A DNA stretch of 64,000 nucleotides from Reticulitermes lucifugus (Eukaryota; Arthropoda; Insecta; Blattodea; Rhinotermitidae). Of the stretch, positions 36,042 through 50,700 are shown one piece after another (position 1 is the stretch's first letter; each line of letters starts with the position of its first letter). The stretch is taken from contig JAKCWW010001018.1 in assembly GCA_026260175.1 (NCBI GenBank), positions 19,638 to 83,637 of the forward strand, read 5' to 3'. The notes beneath the pieces were generated by a model. It did no database searches. It was given only the letters and a program-made list of their open reading frames with translations, and was not told the DNA's origin. A program made the translations under genes and the position numbers.

Positions 36042-39000
36042 CTGGAGCATGAAAAACTAGGCATCAATGTTGGGAAACTATGTGGTTTTATAAGAAGGCA
36101 CTGTGAGGTTTTCTTCTTATGAGATATCAAGTTACAACAATCAAACTACAGAAAACAAAAATTGTCAGTTCCAAAGAAATCAGTTGTCTACAGGTTTATG
36201 CATGCCTCAACTTGTTTTGTATATGTCATTTCCATATTTGTCTTTCCAGTAAGGACAGAATTACCCTCTGTAACTAACCTCAATAAAGGAATGCTGATTT
36301 CTTATTAAGGCATTTGTCTGACTCACTCATTTCTGTGGGACAGGAGATCATGCAATAATGAACATATCACTCTGGCATCATGATAGCACCTGCATATGGC
36401 TAATGAATTTGCACATGGAAAACTGAAATTCATACATTCTCCAATACATATTTGGTAGCACCTACATACAGTAAAACCTTATTAATTTGCCATCAATTCA
36501 AAATACCAGTTAATTTGAAGCAAATGAAAGTCCCCAGCTTAAAGTATTTTTTTTTATGGCTCGACAGCCTTATATGGGCCTGGGCCTCCTCGTTTCGTCG
36601 AGGTTTCNNNNNNNNNNNNNNNNNNNNNNNNNNNNNNNNNNNNNNNNNNNNNNNNNNNNNNNNNNNNNNNNNNNNNNNNNNNNNNNNNNNNNNNNNNNNN
36701 NNNNNNNNNNNNNNNNNNATCCTAGTAAGCGAGCGGCCGAAGACCCACGCCTTAGACCGCACGGCCACTGGGATCGGCAGCTTAAAGTATAGCACTGTCA
36801 ATTTAACTTAAACTGGGTAATTTGAAATATGGTTAATTTTTATCTGATTCAATTTTCCAGCCCAACAGTGACTAAATTTGGATTATTTGAAATTATTTTA
36901 GTGTGAACTCGTGCTGCTTGAACAAAAATGTCACTAGTACATACTTTATACACCCCTCGAAAGTCTTTCAGCCGTGTAAGAATGCAGCCGTCCTTGAGTG
37001 CATTTCGTGTTGAGCTTGAGATAAGCACAACAGGTTCTAAGTCATTATGGGTGCTGCTGGCTGCTGGGAAAGTCAAGGTGATGAAAGCACGTCATTCATA
37101 CATTGAAAAGTGCTGCGACATCTATCACAGTATTATATTTTGAATTTTTTATCCCACACAGTGTGGAAAGTACAAGTGAAAAAACATGAGTAAGGCAACA
37201 GTGAGAAAACCAAAGGTCATCAGAGAAGTGGATAAAAATGAAAGAAGTAGAAGTGAAATTTCATGGTAATGCAGTTGGATATGCAAATACATTCTGAAGA
37301 ATGCAATATGAAAAATAAGTGCACATAAAACATTTTTACTTGCATATGTTAAAAGTGGATGCATAATCATGTGTTGCACAGACCACTGTACACCTTGCAG
37401 AAAGTTCTGTGAACACATGGTACATAAAAATGTAGATGTGGGCATTACTTACTTGTGCATCTAGTACTGGTTCCTGTGGTCTGAAGCAATGCGGCATCTT
37501 CATGCTGATCATCTGAGCTTGCTTTCTGAAGCCGCTGAGACTGAGATGTTTGACATGAAGAATCTGCACGCTGAGAGTGACCACACTGATCTAAAGAATC
37601 GGGTATCTTCACTGACTCTGACTTTAAGCTACCTTCTAGCCTTCCATCAGAACTTCCATCTGCTTCCCTGGATTCAGGCTTGACACAAGAAGTGGTGACT
37701 GATACATGACCATCTAAACTTCCCAAGCCCTCAGAAGGATTTGTGCTATTTTGTGTACCAGATTCTGCTACAGGAGACATGTCACTTCCTGTATCTTTCA
37801 CAAGTCTGTTATGGTAACTAGTATTTCCTACGGGATTTTGTGTTGCGAAGTCAACACCAAGACACTGTATACTTGTTGCATGAGCCTGGGTTGTGGGATT
37901 AATTTCTGTTCTACATTCAGAAATTGTTCCCACTGGTAACTCATGATCACATGCTGGTGAAGATTCGTTGTTGGAGCTTAAATGTTCAATCATACTGGAT
38001 GTGACACTGCCAGAATTTGGTGAGTTCAAGGTGACAATGTTCGACTCGAGACTGACTGAGGAAACCTGTCTGACACTTGGACATGTTACCCTATCTACTG
38101 CAACAGACGCTGGTACTGTGGCCGATGTACTGGTTGACATAACACCACCTACAGGCGTAGCAATTCTATCATGAAATGATGCAGGAATTCCTCTCCGTAT
38201 CAAACCAATTGCCTGTGAAGTTGTAGCAGCATTCAAAAGTAATGTTTCACCAGAACTCATGATAGTGGAAGATTCTGTTCTTATTGTACCATCCTGCAAA
38301 ACATTTTCTAATCCCGATTCTGGAAAGGAGAGCGCTTGAGCTATTGTTGAAGTAACTACACTGCCAACCTGACCAGACAGGTGATGACTTCCTGGGGGTA
38401 ATACTACTGGAGGCTGAGCAGTCACACCAGTTAATGCCTGTGAAGATATACTACCTACAGGCAACTTCACCTGTTTCACTGTGGCAGGCTGTCCAAGAAC
38501 AGACACTGGTGCTGCAATTCCAGATTTGTTGATCTGTCGCACTACCAATGCAGTCCCCTGCATTGCACTCATGCCTGGGGTCACCTGCAGGGATCCACCA
38601 GGTACTGTCACTTGATGAACACGTATCACTTTAGAACCTTTGGATGACACTACCACAGGCCGTGCCGTTAGACCTGGAGTCATAGGGACAATTACCTGAC
38701 GGACTCCTGCAAATAGTGCTGGCACTGTGGCAGAGTTTCCCAGTATGACAGGTTTTCCAGCACCTGTCGCATCTACAGAACTGGGTACGCTATCTTGCAC
38801 TATCACTGTCCTCCCTTGAATGCTGCTACCATCTGTGAATAAGAGTCCATGCTGTGTTGTCTGTTGCAACTGCACTGGTGACTGCTGCCCATCATGCTGT
38901 TCCTGTTCATGAGAATGGGAATTATGTTCTTGTGGCTGTTGATCCTGCTGCTTTGAAACATCCTGTAGGTCACCTGAATCTGCTACCACACTCCTCAGAT

Positions 39001-42000
39001 TCCCAGCCTCAGCATTAATTTCTGTGGATGGAGTGGCCCTCAAACTTTGAGGTTCATCTGGATTTTGTGAAGATGGGGCAGGAGAATCCTGAATATGGGA
39101 CAATTGAGTAATCCCACTTGAACTGTCTTCACTACCTATAGTTAAATGATCATCTGCTCCAGGACTCATTTCTTGGGCTGTTGAGGAAGACTGTTGTCCT
39201 AAAAGTTTCACCTTTGTCTGTGCAGATTTCTTTCGTTTTGAAGACTGATTTGCATTTGTAGGAGGATTAGAACGGCGTCGGGGAGCTGGTTTATTATTCA
39301 GGTCAGGAGAGTTACGCAACTGCTCTGCATATTCATCTAAAATTGCATAAATCCTCTGAGCAGTTTGTTCATCTTCTTGGGGCTTCTGCTGTGGCTTTGG
39401 TACAGGCGATGCTTTGGAAGTGGTTGTTGTCGTGCCAGACTTCACAGATTTAGACTTTGATGTCTTTGAAGATTTAGGAGGCGACTTCCCAGAAGAAGCT
39501 GACACTGTAGACGGTGCAGGAGTCACACATGGACTAGAAGAACTTTGTGAAGTGACACTTAATGCAGGTGAAGCTGCAGGTTGACAGTTACTGGTCACTA
39601 CCACCACTGGAGATGATAGCTTTCCTGTCACAATCCCTCCTGCAACACTAGATGCCGGAACAATGCTTGTGGTTCGAACTGTTGAAGCTTGTGTCACGTA
39701 AGTTACATTCACCCTAGATGTTGCTACCGTTGCTGAAGCTACTGGAAATAAGTCCTGTGAATAAGTACTGGGAGTTGACTGACTTCCAGTACAAGATGTG
39801 AACTCCATGCTTGTGTTTGTTGTTGAAGTTGCTGCCTGAGTCAGCAGCAGCTGTTGGCTGAGGAGAGTATGTTGTGGTTGAGGCTGGACTGTACTTCTTT
39901 CCTTCATCTGTGATGTGTTAGTCACCTGTTCTAAAACAGATTCAAACTCCCTCAGCTGTTCCAATGTTGTGGAGCTCACTGTAGGTTCAACAGAACCATG
40001 TGCAATCAAAGTATCTGATGCTCCAACATTCTGTGATAACCTGGTGTTAACGCTGGAATTTGATGTAGAAGATACTGGAGACACCAAGACTGACCGCACA
40101 GTTTGCTGCCTCAATGGTAGAGCAACACTGGTAGCAACAGATCGAGCAATAAGGTTCCCTCCCCCAGGAATGTGCAAAACTGGTCGAACATTTCTGATTG
40201 CCGGGCCCATTTGTCTAGTCACAGTTTTCTGAACAGGCATTCTGTGCACAGCTGCTGCCGTGGCAAGGGTCTGCTGCTGCCGTGTTACTGAACCATTTAC
40301 CTCTTCATCAGATGAACTCTCTACTACACACACTTCTGGTTCCTGCAACTGCAAAGTATTGGTTGCTTGATTTGCCATGCCACTGACTGTGTTTGAATGG
40401 TGTGTACTCTGCAAAGCTGCTGCCAGCATTCTGTTCCTCTTTACTGTATCTCTGGCTAACACAGGAGTAGAGGTTGTAGCTATCGCAACAGCCACAGAAC
40501 TTGGCATCCCATCTGGCAACTGACCCTGCTGGACAGTTTCAGATGCTTGAGATGTTCTAATACCTGGAGTTCTCCTGGCAGAAATGGCACTGGCAAGAGC
40601 ACCTCCAGCACTAGAATTAACTAAAGTGGTCGTATCAGGATGCATATATATAACACCTGCTGAAGTCTGAATGGCTTGTACAGTCATCCCTGACCTGAGT
40701 GCTGCAGATACAGCAATCCTAGGAGATCCTTGCAAAATGCTGAACACAGGTCCAGTGCTGGCAAGATGCAATGTAGAAGGTACTCCAACATCCACACTAC
40801 TCGATGCTTCAGTCTGAGACACTCCTGTAACAGGAGGATGTGAAACAATGTTACTGATGTTTGTTGTCTGAACAGCTTTGGATAGCACTGTGCTTGAAAC
40901 AGCAGATGCCTGTGGCACAGTTTCTGGTGTCTCTGTTCCACGTGGTGAATCATCATCTTCACTTCCTCTGACACTAGTATTATGAGAACCTCCATCCACA
41001 GTACTACTGGCTTGATTATTGTATATTGTCTTCCCAAATGCCTGTTGGAATTTGGGCAAAGTAGCTATATGAGATGAACCTTGTTTCTGTCCTTTGTTAA
41101 CTGGAGTATTGTCTTTGGCTGGTGAATCCACAGATGGAGAAAGTCCTGCGAAGTCACCTTCATACATGGAATGGGTGGACACATGCTGATGCTGATGAAT
41201 GAGGTGTTGATTTTGCTGTTGCAGTTGTGTCTGCGGCTGCTGTTGGTGTTCTGTGGATAATGAAGATGCTGGAGTACTGGTGGCTGTGTCAACATGATCA
41301 GCAAGAATGCTTCTAGCACCTGCCTGTGTACAGATGATGGGTTTGATCTGAAACTTTTGACTTTTACACACTAACTGAAGCATCTGGGAATCTGATGTTA
41401 CACCAGAATTATCTGGTGATGCAGAAATTGAATTAGAGCAATTCTTGGAAGATATAATATTTGCTATTACATTTAAGTCCACTCCTTTTACAACTGGAAA
41501 TGGACCTACAGGATTAACATGATGGGAATGATTTGTCTGGTGAGCAGTATTATGTAATGAGGGACCAATACAAGTAGCAGTCTCTAAGGTGACTGGCTTT
41601 TGTACAGCTGAAGTGTTTTGTAGAATCTCATTTGCTTCATTGTTTGAACTTAGACACCTGATATCGGATCGCGAATTTAACTTTGTTTTACTCTGAGAAG
41701 CAAAATCCAGAGCTGAAGTGTGCTGTGATGGAACAGAAGCAACTGCTTGAACTTGGTGACCACCTTCACCAAGAGTATTCCTACGCATCTCTGTAACTTC
41801 ACTGGAAGATGTCAGATATTTTACTTCTTGCTTGGAATTCTGCTTCTCTTTAGCCAAACTTGTACACGATGGAAGCTGTGATGCTGTATGGACATGAATA
41901 CTGCCTTCTCCAAGTGTACTTCTCAGAATCTCATTCACTTCACTGGTTGTTGTCAAGTATTTCACTTCTGTATGTGAGTTTAATTTTGTTGATTTTGCTT

Positions 42001-45000
42001 GCCCTAGCATGCTAGAGCTTTGTGCACATGTTGTTGAAATACTTATGTGACTTTGAGGATTCTCAGTAGGGGTTACTGAACTTGGCTGTAAAGGTTGAGA
42101 GTGGGTTGATAAGCTACTAACATTTGAACTTGACCCCAGATCTTGACCTGAGGTCTCACCTGACGAGTTTCCCGAAGGCTGAACATTCTGTGTCTGTGCT
42201 CCTTTTGGAGGATGGTGGGAATTTCCCTGATTGTTGCTGTTTGTAGATGGTGCTGTTGGTGGATTTCTAGGCAACTGTACCACCTGCACTGTGGCTTCTG
42301 AAGGTGGTGGTACAATCATATCAAGTGAATTCAATCCTGGAACAGATTTCACTAAGAGATCATTTTTTGTATATTCGTGTCCACTCACATCTCCAACCAA
42401 TGCACGGGATAATGGAATCTTACTTTTTCCATCAATATCATAAGGGAGATTTTTACTTTGACTGGACTTTCTCGAGATGATATCTGGGGTAATTTGGGAA
42501 AGAGGATTTCCTGCGACAGCCAACACTCTGCTTGATTTGAGATCCTGGTGTGAAACATCTGCCCTAGTTAGAACAATACGTGGGTTTAAATTCAAAGTAC
42601 TCAACATGGGTGCAAACTTAGCATATGCTACCTCATTCTCTCCTCTTGAAGATGGAGTCTCCTTATTTCTATTGTGCAACATCTGTGGTAAGTGACCACG
42701 TGGACTGTTCTTGGTATTGTGTGGTCTAAACATCCTCAAGGTCTTCAGTACAGAGGGATCACTTGAACGCTTATCTGGATTAAGAACAGAGCTGATCTGA
42801 GGCATTGAAGAAAACTGTGTATTTGGAACTTCTTTACCATTCTCACCAATCTGGGCAAATATATTCATCACATCACTCGACAGATCCCTTGGTAAGTCAT
42901 GACAGTTTAGATCATCATTCATCACAATTCGGAAACGAGATATGTCATTCATTTTGTTCTGGTCAACTCTTTTACCAGATGCTGCACTTTCATTCCTGCC
43001 AATCTTCTCCTTCTTTCTTGGCTTTTCAAATCTGAAGCCATCACTTCCAAGACTATCATCAGTCCTGCTATCTTGTGTACCAGTGTCCGAATCAGATACT
43101 GACTGTGATGGTGGCCTATAGTTCTTGTGTTTAATCTTTTCTTTCCTTTGACTGCACTCATAGTCAGAGTCTGAAGTATCCAACCTGTGCATTTTCCTTC
43201 CTCTGGTGCAAGATCTGGGGGCAAGAGAAGAATCAGAGTCAGAATCCACTTGCATGCGCCTCGCCCGTCTTTTACACGAACGACTGAAATACTCCTCTGA
43301 TGAATCACTGCTAATGTCAACCCACTGTTCATATCCTTTCTCAATGCCGTAATATTCATCTTTCTCGTCCTCACCACCTGGCCAATCCTTGAACTGACTG
43401 TAATCAATGTTTAAGAATTTCAATTCTTTCGTAGTATTTCTCATTTCCTCGCCATTTTCCAAATATTTCTCACACATTATACTAAGTTCTGTCCAGTCTA
43501 AAACCCAACTAAGCATCTGGTAACGAGGACTGCTAAGTACAACTGCCAAATCATCGCAAAGCTGTGGAGTCAATCCCAGTGTCTCAGCATCCAGCACTTG
43601 GTTTGGAGCAGACAGTACATCATAATTCAAAGACTGTGTCACAGTATCTCCCTTGATCGAAATCAGCGCATCGAGCGTACGTTCTTTCTTCTCTACACCA
43701 GTTGGATTTACAGCAGGAGTTTCTATTCCAGTGAATTCACCACACTCAGGACACAGTTCACCAAGAGCAACACCACTGTTTGGGTCAAATGGAGGATGGA
43801 GGTTACATCTATTAGCCTGCGGATGAAAGCCAGAAATATTTTGTTCATCTTCAGAATGAGTAGCATGAGATGACACAACCTCCTCCGACTGGTCAAACCC
43901 CACAGTCACTACCTGTCCAGTGTCTACTTCAATTGGTTCACTCTGACCTTCATCACCAACACAGTTATAACATAAGTCCATATTCTCTGTCCCTATATTT
44001 TGTAATTTACTCTCACTAACTGTTTGCTTATCCCCTACATCTACAGCACTCACATCAGCAGGAAGACACAAACACTTCCCACTTGCAACAGCCATTTCCT
44101 TGATACGTTCATAACAAACTCGAGTTGGGTTTAAGGAGAATGCAGTAAGAACACACTCACGGCACACACCGACATTGTCTTTAACCAAGTCAGCAAGTTT
44201 CAAGAAACCATCAGATAACCTTACTTCTGCTTCCCGAACTTTCTCCTTGTCATTTTTCACCTTCTGTTGTTCCAATTCATTCATGTCAGTTGTAAGTCCC
44301 CTGATATATAACTCAATGCAGAGCGATTTCAGTGACTCTCCAAACTGAAAGGGAAAGAAAAATCTCATTCCATTACACCTTATTAAATTAAATGTATGTA
44401 TCAATTCACTTTTCGTCCTTAATATGCCATGCAAAATGTGCTCTCTCGCAACTCACATTTGAATAACATATGCCAAGTGTTACAAATTTATTTAAAGTTT
44501 TATTTTAACAATTGCGTTTTTTAACGTGACTCTAACAATCAACTATATAAAATACCTATGTGAGCGTGAGAAAGTCATATTGCAGTTGCCATGGATACAA
44601 GAGAGCTTGGTTTGTGCATGATGTCACACTCTGGATTCCACGGTTACCATGTGTCAATGGTTGTGATACGAGCTGATTTTTGCATTACATCACAGAGTGA
44701 TTTCTTTGATTGTCATGAAACCAGCTTACAGTCTTACTTAACAAAGCCCCATCAAATGGCAGCACATCCCTGGTTCTACAATACAGCTCAGTTTGTGCGC
44801 AATATCAAAGACTGCACTGCTGGTCTTCTATCATTACAGTGTTTCAATGGAGCACTGGCATGTGAATATAATGGTAGACCATTGTGTGACAGGCACATGG
44901 TTAGTCATATTTTATATATAATCACCAATACCAAGATGATATAACTGTCTCTTCATAGCCCTTAAAAGGCAAACATTCCAAATCTACTACATACAGTACA

Positions 45001-47631
45001 ATAAACATACCACGCATGCAAAGAGGTAATGGAAAGCAGAACAGAGAAGTTTAGGGCTGTTTGTACTTTTCTATTACATCTTACATACAAGAAAGTCATG
45101 TTGGGCTGCAGTGCGTGTCAGTGCTATGGGCGGGATAATCAAAGAACTAGGGTTCTGTTCCCAGTAGCGACACAAACTTTCCTCTTCATCACCACCACCA
45201 CCTCTACAGTGCTCTGGAACCCACCCTGCCTTCTACCCAACTAATAATGAGGGCTCTTTCCCCAGGCATAAAGTGGCCAGGGCTTGAAACTGACCACTCA
45301 CCTACCTCCACCTAGCATGACAAGGTCAAGAATACACGAAGCCAAACTCTTTATATACACAGTCTCACAAAGATTTAGACACATCATCCAGAAGGATGAG
45401 TCTTGATATAATTTCAAAAAGTTCTGTTCTTCCAACTATTATTTCTCTGGTATTTCCCTGTCAAAAGTTTAAAATCTGTGACCTCAGAGATCGTGGTTAT
45501 AACAGTGTGATCAAAAATTTCCCACGTTAACTACTGAAAAAGTTCAGGTTGCAATGGTTTTTTCACTGCTGTCACGCTGTAAGCAAAAACTGCAGGCTTA
45601 CTTAGGCTTACTGCTCCTTGGATATCATTTGTGTCCCCTCCTCCATTATGAAATAGAGCAAAATATTTCACTATAGTCGGCCAGCTCACATCTTCTGCAT
45701 ACACTACCAAAAGGAGGCAATGAACATCTTCTACTGACATTTCTCAGGATCAAACAACAAACAACTACAGCAAAAACCCCAATTTTACATTTTTGTGGGG
45801 ACCACCTAAAATGGCATAGTGTCCAGGAAAAGTGTAAAATCTGGGAAACACTGTTCTTATGGGCATTTAGCTGGGACTGCACAAAAGCGTGTAAGGTCAC
45901 AGAAAACACAAAATACAGGGACAGAAAATAGGGATTAATGTATATGGACTCCTTCACTGAAACACAGTTACAGTGAAGTTATTATGTCAAAATCATGCTC
46001 ACTAGTTGACATTAAGCAAAGTGAAGAATCACAAACCATAATTACATGCAGTACCATAGTTGGTTATTTAGTTTACAAATTATATGCTTACTTTCTGAAT
46101 AACCTTTGTAAAACAAAATTGTTTAAGTCAAAAATTTTCTGTAGTGGCATCATTTCCTATTACACATGCCAACAAGGTACAACTAAAAACCAGCCTCTAA
46201 GCAGCAGCCATATCATGATTACAGAAAAGCAAAACCTGCCTCATGTATAAAATGAATTGCTTCATAGAATGAAAAATTTGTAAATACTGCTTCTATAAGC
46301 CCAAGGTAAACTATACTGAAGTTACTGATATCCATATTTTTATGGTCTACACAGGCACTTGATTTACTATATGCAAATTCTTCAACACAAAATATAAGCC
46401 AAGTATGCATGTATACATGCTTATATGTAAATACATACATATTTATGTAGGGAGGTATTATGTACGTATGTGTGCACACATGCACATTTGTGTGTGTGTG
46501 TATACACTTCACCTGATTCACTAGCACTTGGCAGAAAAGATAAATATGCACAGCACTCTCAGCTGGTTGTATCAATTTGCGAATCATGTTTGGCAAAGTC
46601 TGCGACACAGAAGGTAAATCACTGTGAAGATGGGCCCACTCAGTCATAAGATCCTGCAGCAGTGTTCCTGTCTCACTGACTGGTTTCACCATCGCCACTG
46701 TCAAGAAGTACTGTGCAGCAAGCTCTGCAACCTTGGCACTATACTTCCACACACGGGCACGTTTTCCATCCTTTAAGGCATATCTTCTCACCAAAAGCAG
46801 TCCATCTTTTAGGTCAACATGCTTCAGCTACAAAAAAGGAAAAAATATATTTATAAACTTTCTTTTGCATATTAATAATATCACCAAACAAAATGCAATA
46901 ATTTCAAATCTGGCATTAACTACAAGAATGTTAATTACAAATTACAAATTTAAATTTCCCTTTAATCTGAGATTCATCAATTTGATCACAAAAATGTTTC
47001 TACCCCTAACAAATTGTCAATTTAACGTTAAAACACATCCTTAACTTAGCATTAACTTAAGTAAAGATGTTAAAACACTGTAAATAAATATCACACCACC
47101 AGAAAATTATCTGCTCTCTTCAAGCTTTTTCTCTTTTATCTCGTGTGCTGCATTACTGCAATGCTGTATCTGCAGTCCAGGTAGCTGACCATTGCAATAA
47201 TGCAACACCAAACGTTCCCTTTCATTTCACAGCCAGTGTGTTGCAGACAAGATACTGGAACTATGTCCAGTGCTATACAAAGACAACTGCTACGATTTGC
47301 TGCTGTTACTTATTAAGTATCAACCCTAGCTGGAGCATGAATACTAAAGCCAGTATGCATAGCTACAAGCTCAACAACCAAAGAATTCTGATTTGATAGA
47401 GGGCAAGAAATTTTTCCCTTGCCCGAAGTGTCCATATCAGTTCTGGCCCCCACCCAGCCTCTGATTCAATTGGTACCAGGGTGTACAGAGGGATCCCATG
47501 TGTCCTAGCTTTCCTAGGACAGTCCTGGTTTTATGGGTTTTAAAGAGCTTTATTCCAGTGTCCTGAAAAATTTGGTATGGGATGCCAAATGTCCAGGGCT
47601 TTCCTAACTTGTAAAAATACAACAATGGTGG

Positions 47632-47705
<74 letters not shown>

Positions 47706-50700
47706 TTCATGTTACCACCACCATTTCATTTTTATACCTGTATGTCCTAATTTGTAATTCAGCTATTGTGTTCTCACAATACCAATACTCAAAATTAGTC
47801 TGCCTTTTTCACTGCATAACACTTTCAAAATTTTGTTTTCTACACTGANCACCTAAATGTTATTATGTCATTAAGTGTCTTGGTTTTTTGGTTTGAAAAA
47901 GGTGTAATTCCTGTGTGTACATGGACAACTTACGAAGACTGCGCTTCAGTCACATGATTATGCTATCCAAACTATTCAAGGTTCTGTCAAAAATTTATGT
48001 TTGAAAAAGCAGTACCTATGAGTAAAATGGTAGTAATAAACAAACGTAACTCTCCTGCATGTCTGTAATTGGAAGGTGAGGGTAGCAATGTGTGGGGGAT
48101 ACCTGCCTTGTTAACATTAGTGGACTGGGCTCTTGTCCTTGTTACCAATCTTTTTCTATGATGCTCAAAATGAGTCAAAGTAGGCCATAAGCTTAAAGCC
48201 AGATCCATTGGTCAGTAAATGGAACTTTTTTGCACTTCCATCAATAAAAAGGTCACATGAAGAAATGTCTTTAATGCCAGTATTTTTCTCCACCACAGAC
48301 CTGTTTTTCCAACTTAAGAAAGAAAGTGGCCACCCTTGTCGCATTTGTCCAAATAGTATTTCACGTTCTCTTAGTATTCATCCCACTGCATTCAGCGTAC
48401 AATACGACTTGCATACAGGAAACAAGAAGAGTAGAAACAGTAAATATTGCCTTCAGAAGAATATATAATGTAGTGTCTTGATACAGCCTCTCAAATTTTA
48501 CAACACATGCTGTAACATATCTTTGGTCATAGAATGCTTACCTCCAGTATCACCCCCCACTGGTGGTTGTAAATACAATTCCTACGAAAGATGATGTTAC
48601 AAATTCAGACAAAAATTTCCTGACACGCTTGTTCCAAACATGAAAACAATTTACCAATACACAAAAAAATTTGAGGCAGGAGTTCCATTCTAGACAGACA
48701 TGACGAACCTAAGTCGTTTTTAGCAATTTTGTGAACCTGCTCAAAAATGCAGTCAGAATCGTGTGTTTTCAACACTGCCATCACAACTTTCACATTCCCA
48801 TGTAATTAACAACACATTTGTCAGATATAAGTCACGTCTGTGAGCCAAAGGAAACCATCTGCACCACTGTGTGTCAGTTGGAGAAGCACAAAACACAACT
48901 GTAGCTGTAGTGCACTGATCTAAAACGTATCAAAATTCATGGCAAACAGGAACACTGTAGATCACAGTGCTGTCTGCTATCAAGCATAGCAGTCTGTATG
49001 TAGAACGGTATGTGGGATCATTTAAAAATGCCCTTGTAAACACTGTTATCTGACCTAATTCACAAAAAGGTTACAGCAGAAAAGCATGTAAGTCAGCTGT
49101 GTGGGATCCACTTCCTAGCCTAGAGCTTAGCCCACAAACGCAAAGTTAGGAACCCAAACGACCAAACCTAGGCAACGTTGTAGCACAAAAACAACACATA
49201 TACAGTCTAATTTTGACATAGAATAAGAAAATAGTCCTCAAACATATTTTAAAGCCTAAATATGTCAGAAGCTTCCATCATTTAACAAAGTATGTAGGAC
49301 TGACTAGGCCTTGGTCATTGCTTTATAAATGCAGTTCGGTAGGCTACATTACCCCCCCCCCAGCACCCCACAGAACTACAAAACAATATTTTGCATACAT
49401 GTTAAATTCAAGTTTTTGCACACAAATAATTCAGAACTGCTCCCCAACTGCTCACGCGTTTCAGAAGGGACATCTTCGGCAGCAGAGGTGATGGGGATGC
49501 TTGATCCTGAAGGCGATGCTGCAGTCGTCAAAGGCACTGGAGAAGGGGCAGGCTTGAAATAAGAATGGATCTTGTTGTATGAATTTTTTCCTCAGCCAAC
49601 AAATAATCATCTCTTGGAAGGTCCAAAAGAATGGGTCAGTTAATGCTGGAGTCAGCTGCACTGGCAATGGATGACTGGGGGTTTCCTGTATATTCTATAC
49701 CCAGAATGACCAAATTAATCTGCAAAACTCTCACTAGATTCTCATTTTCAATAATAAATCTTGGTGTCCTCCTGGAAACACAAAGTATCTAAACATCAGA
49801 AATTAATATACTTTTCTAAAACATAATTTTGCCAGACCATCACCTCTTTGATAATATCATGTATCCTCTTGAATTTGTAAAGGAGTGCAATGTAAATGTC
49901 TATAGTATAAAACAACTGCTCTTCTGCACTTTCCTCCTGGAAGCTGGAATCCCTTGACCGGAGACATCTGTGGATTGCTTCTGCTAGCTTCAGTGCTAAA
50001 TCTTCACACTTGGACTCACACAACATTTCCAGTCTCATTGACAGAATAATTCCTTTCTCAGTTTTACACAGTTCTAGAACTGAAAAGACAATGCAAGTAA
50101 GTCAATTATTACAACCTGCAACACAATAACCTCACTGATATAGATATGTGATGGTAGTTAGTCAAGAGCCTGCAGTCCTCCAGCCCACTGCAAGTGACAA
50201 TCTTATGAAACACAAGACAGTATACAGAATTGTGGAATTTATAAGTAACAAAGACAAATTACATATTTGTGGCTTTTATTCAAGAAAAAGAACTTACAAA
50301 AAGAATATCATTGCTTTATTCTGAAAAATGCACCATAACAAAAACCATACACAACTCAGCATACACGTAAAATGTGCAAAATGAAATAACCATCTTGTTG
50401 GTCCAACTGATTTTGTTGCGCATCATCTATTAATTTTACATATGCATATATCACTAAGCTAATTAAAACTAATTTATGTTCCAGTAACAACTGATTTTGT
50501 ACTTCAGAGAAAAGTAGGGTTCCTACATGCCTAGGCACAGTGGGGAAATGGAAGTCAGGTCTCACTTCTAACAACCCCTTGCTACCCTCACAAAACAAAT
50601 GTAGGGGCCAACAGCATATCCCATATTCCTCATTACAGTAATATACAGTTAAAGATACCCATAAGAATAACACTGACAACTGCATGACAGAGACCCAGTG

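Noticed and set aside
36720-36777. tRNA gene on the - strand
   Set aside because: A box is convincing, but the sequence continues as a SINE with its own target duplication.
38000-43900. Many ORFs on the + strand and in other - frames within the giant exons
   Set aside because: Shadows of the 2,297-codon frame.
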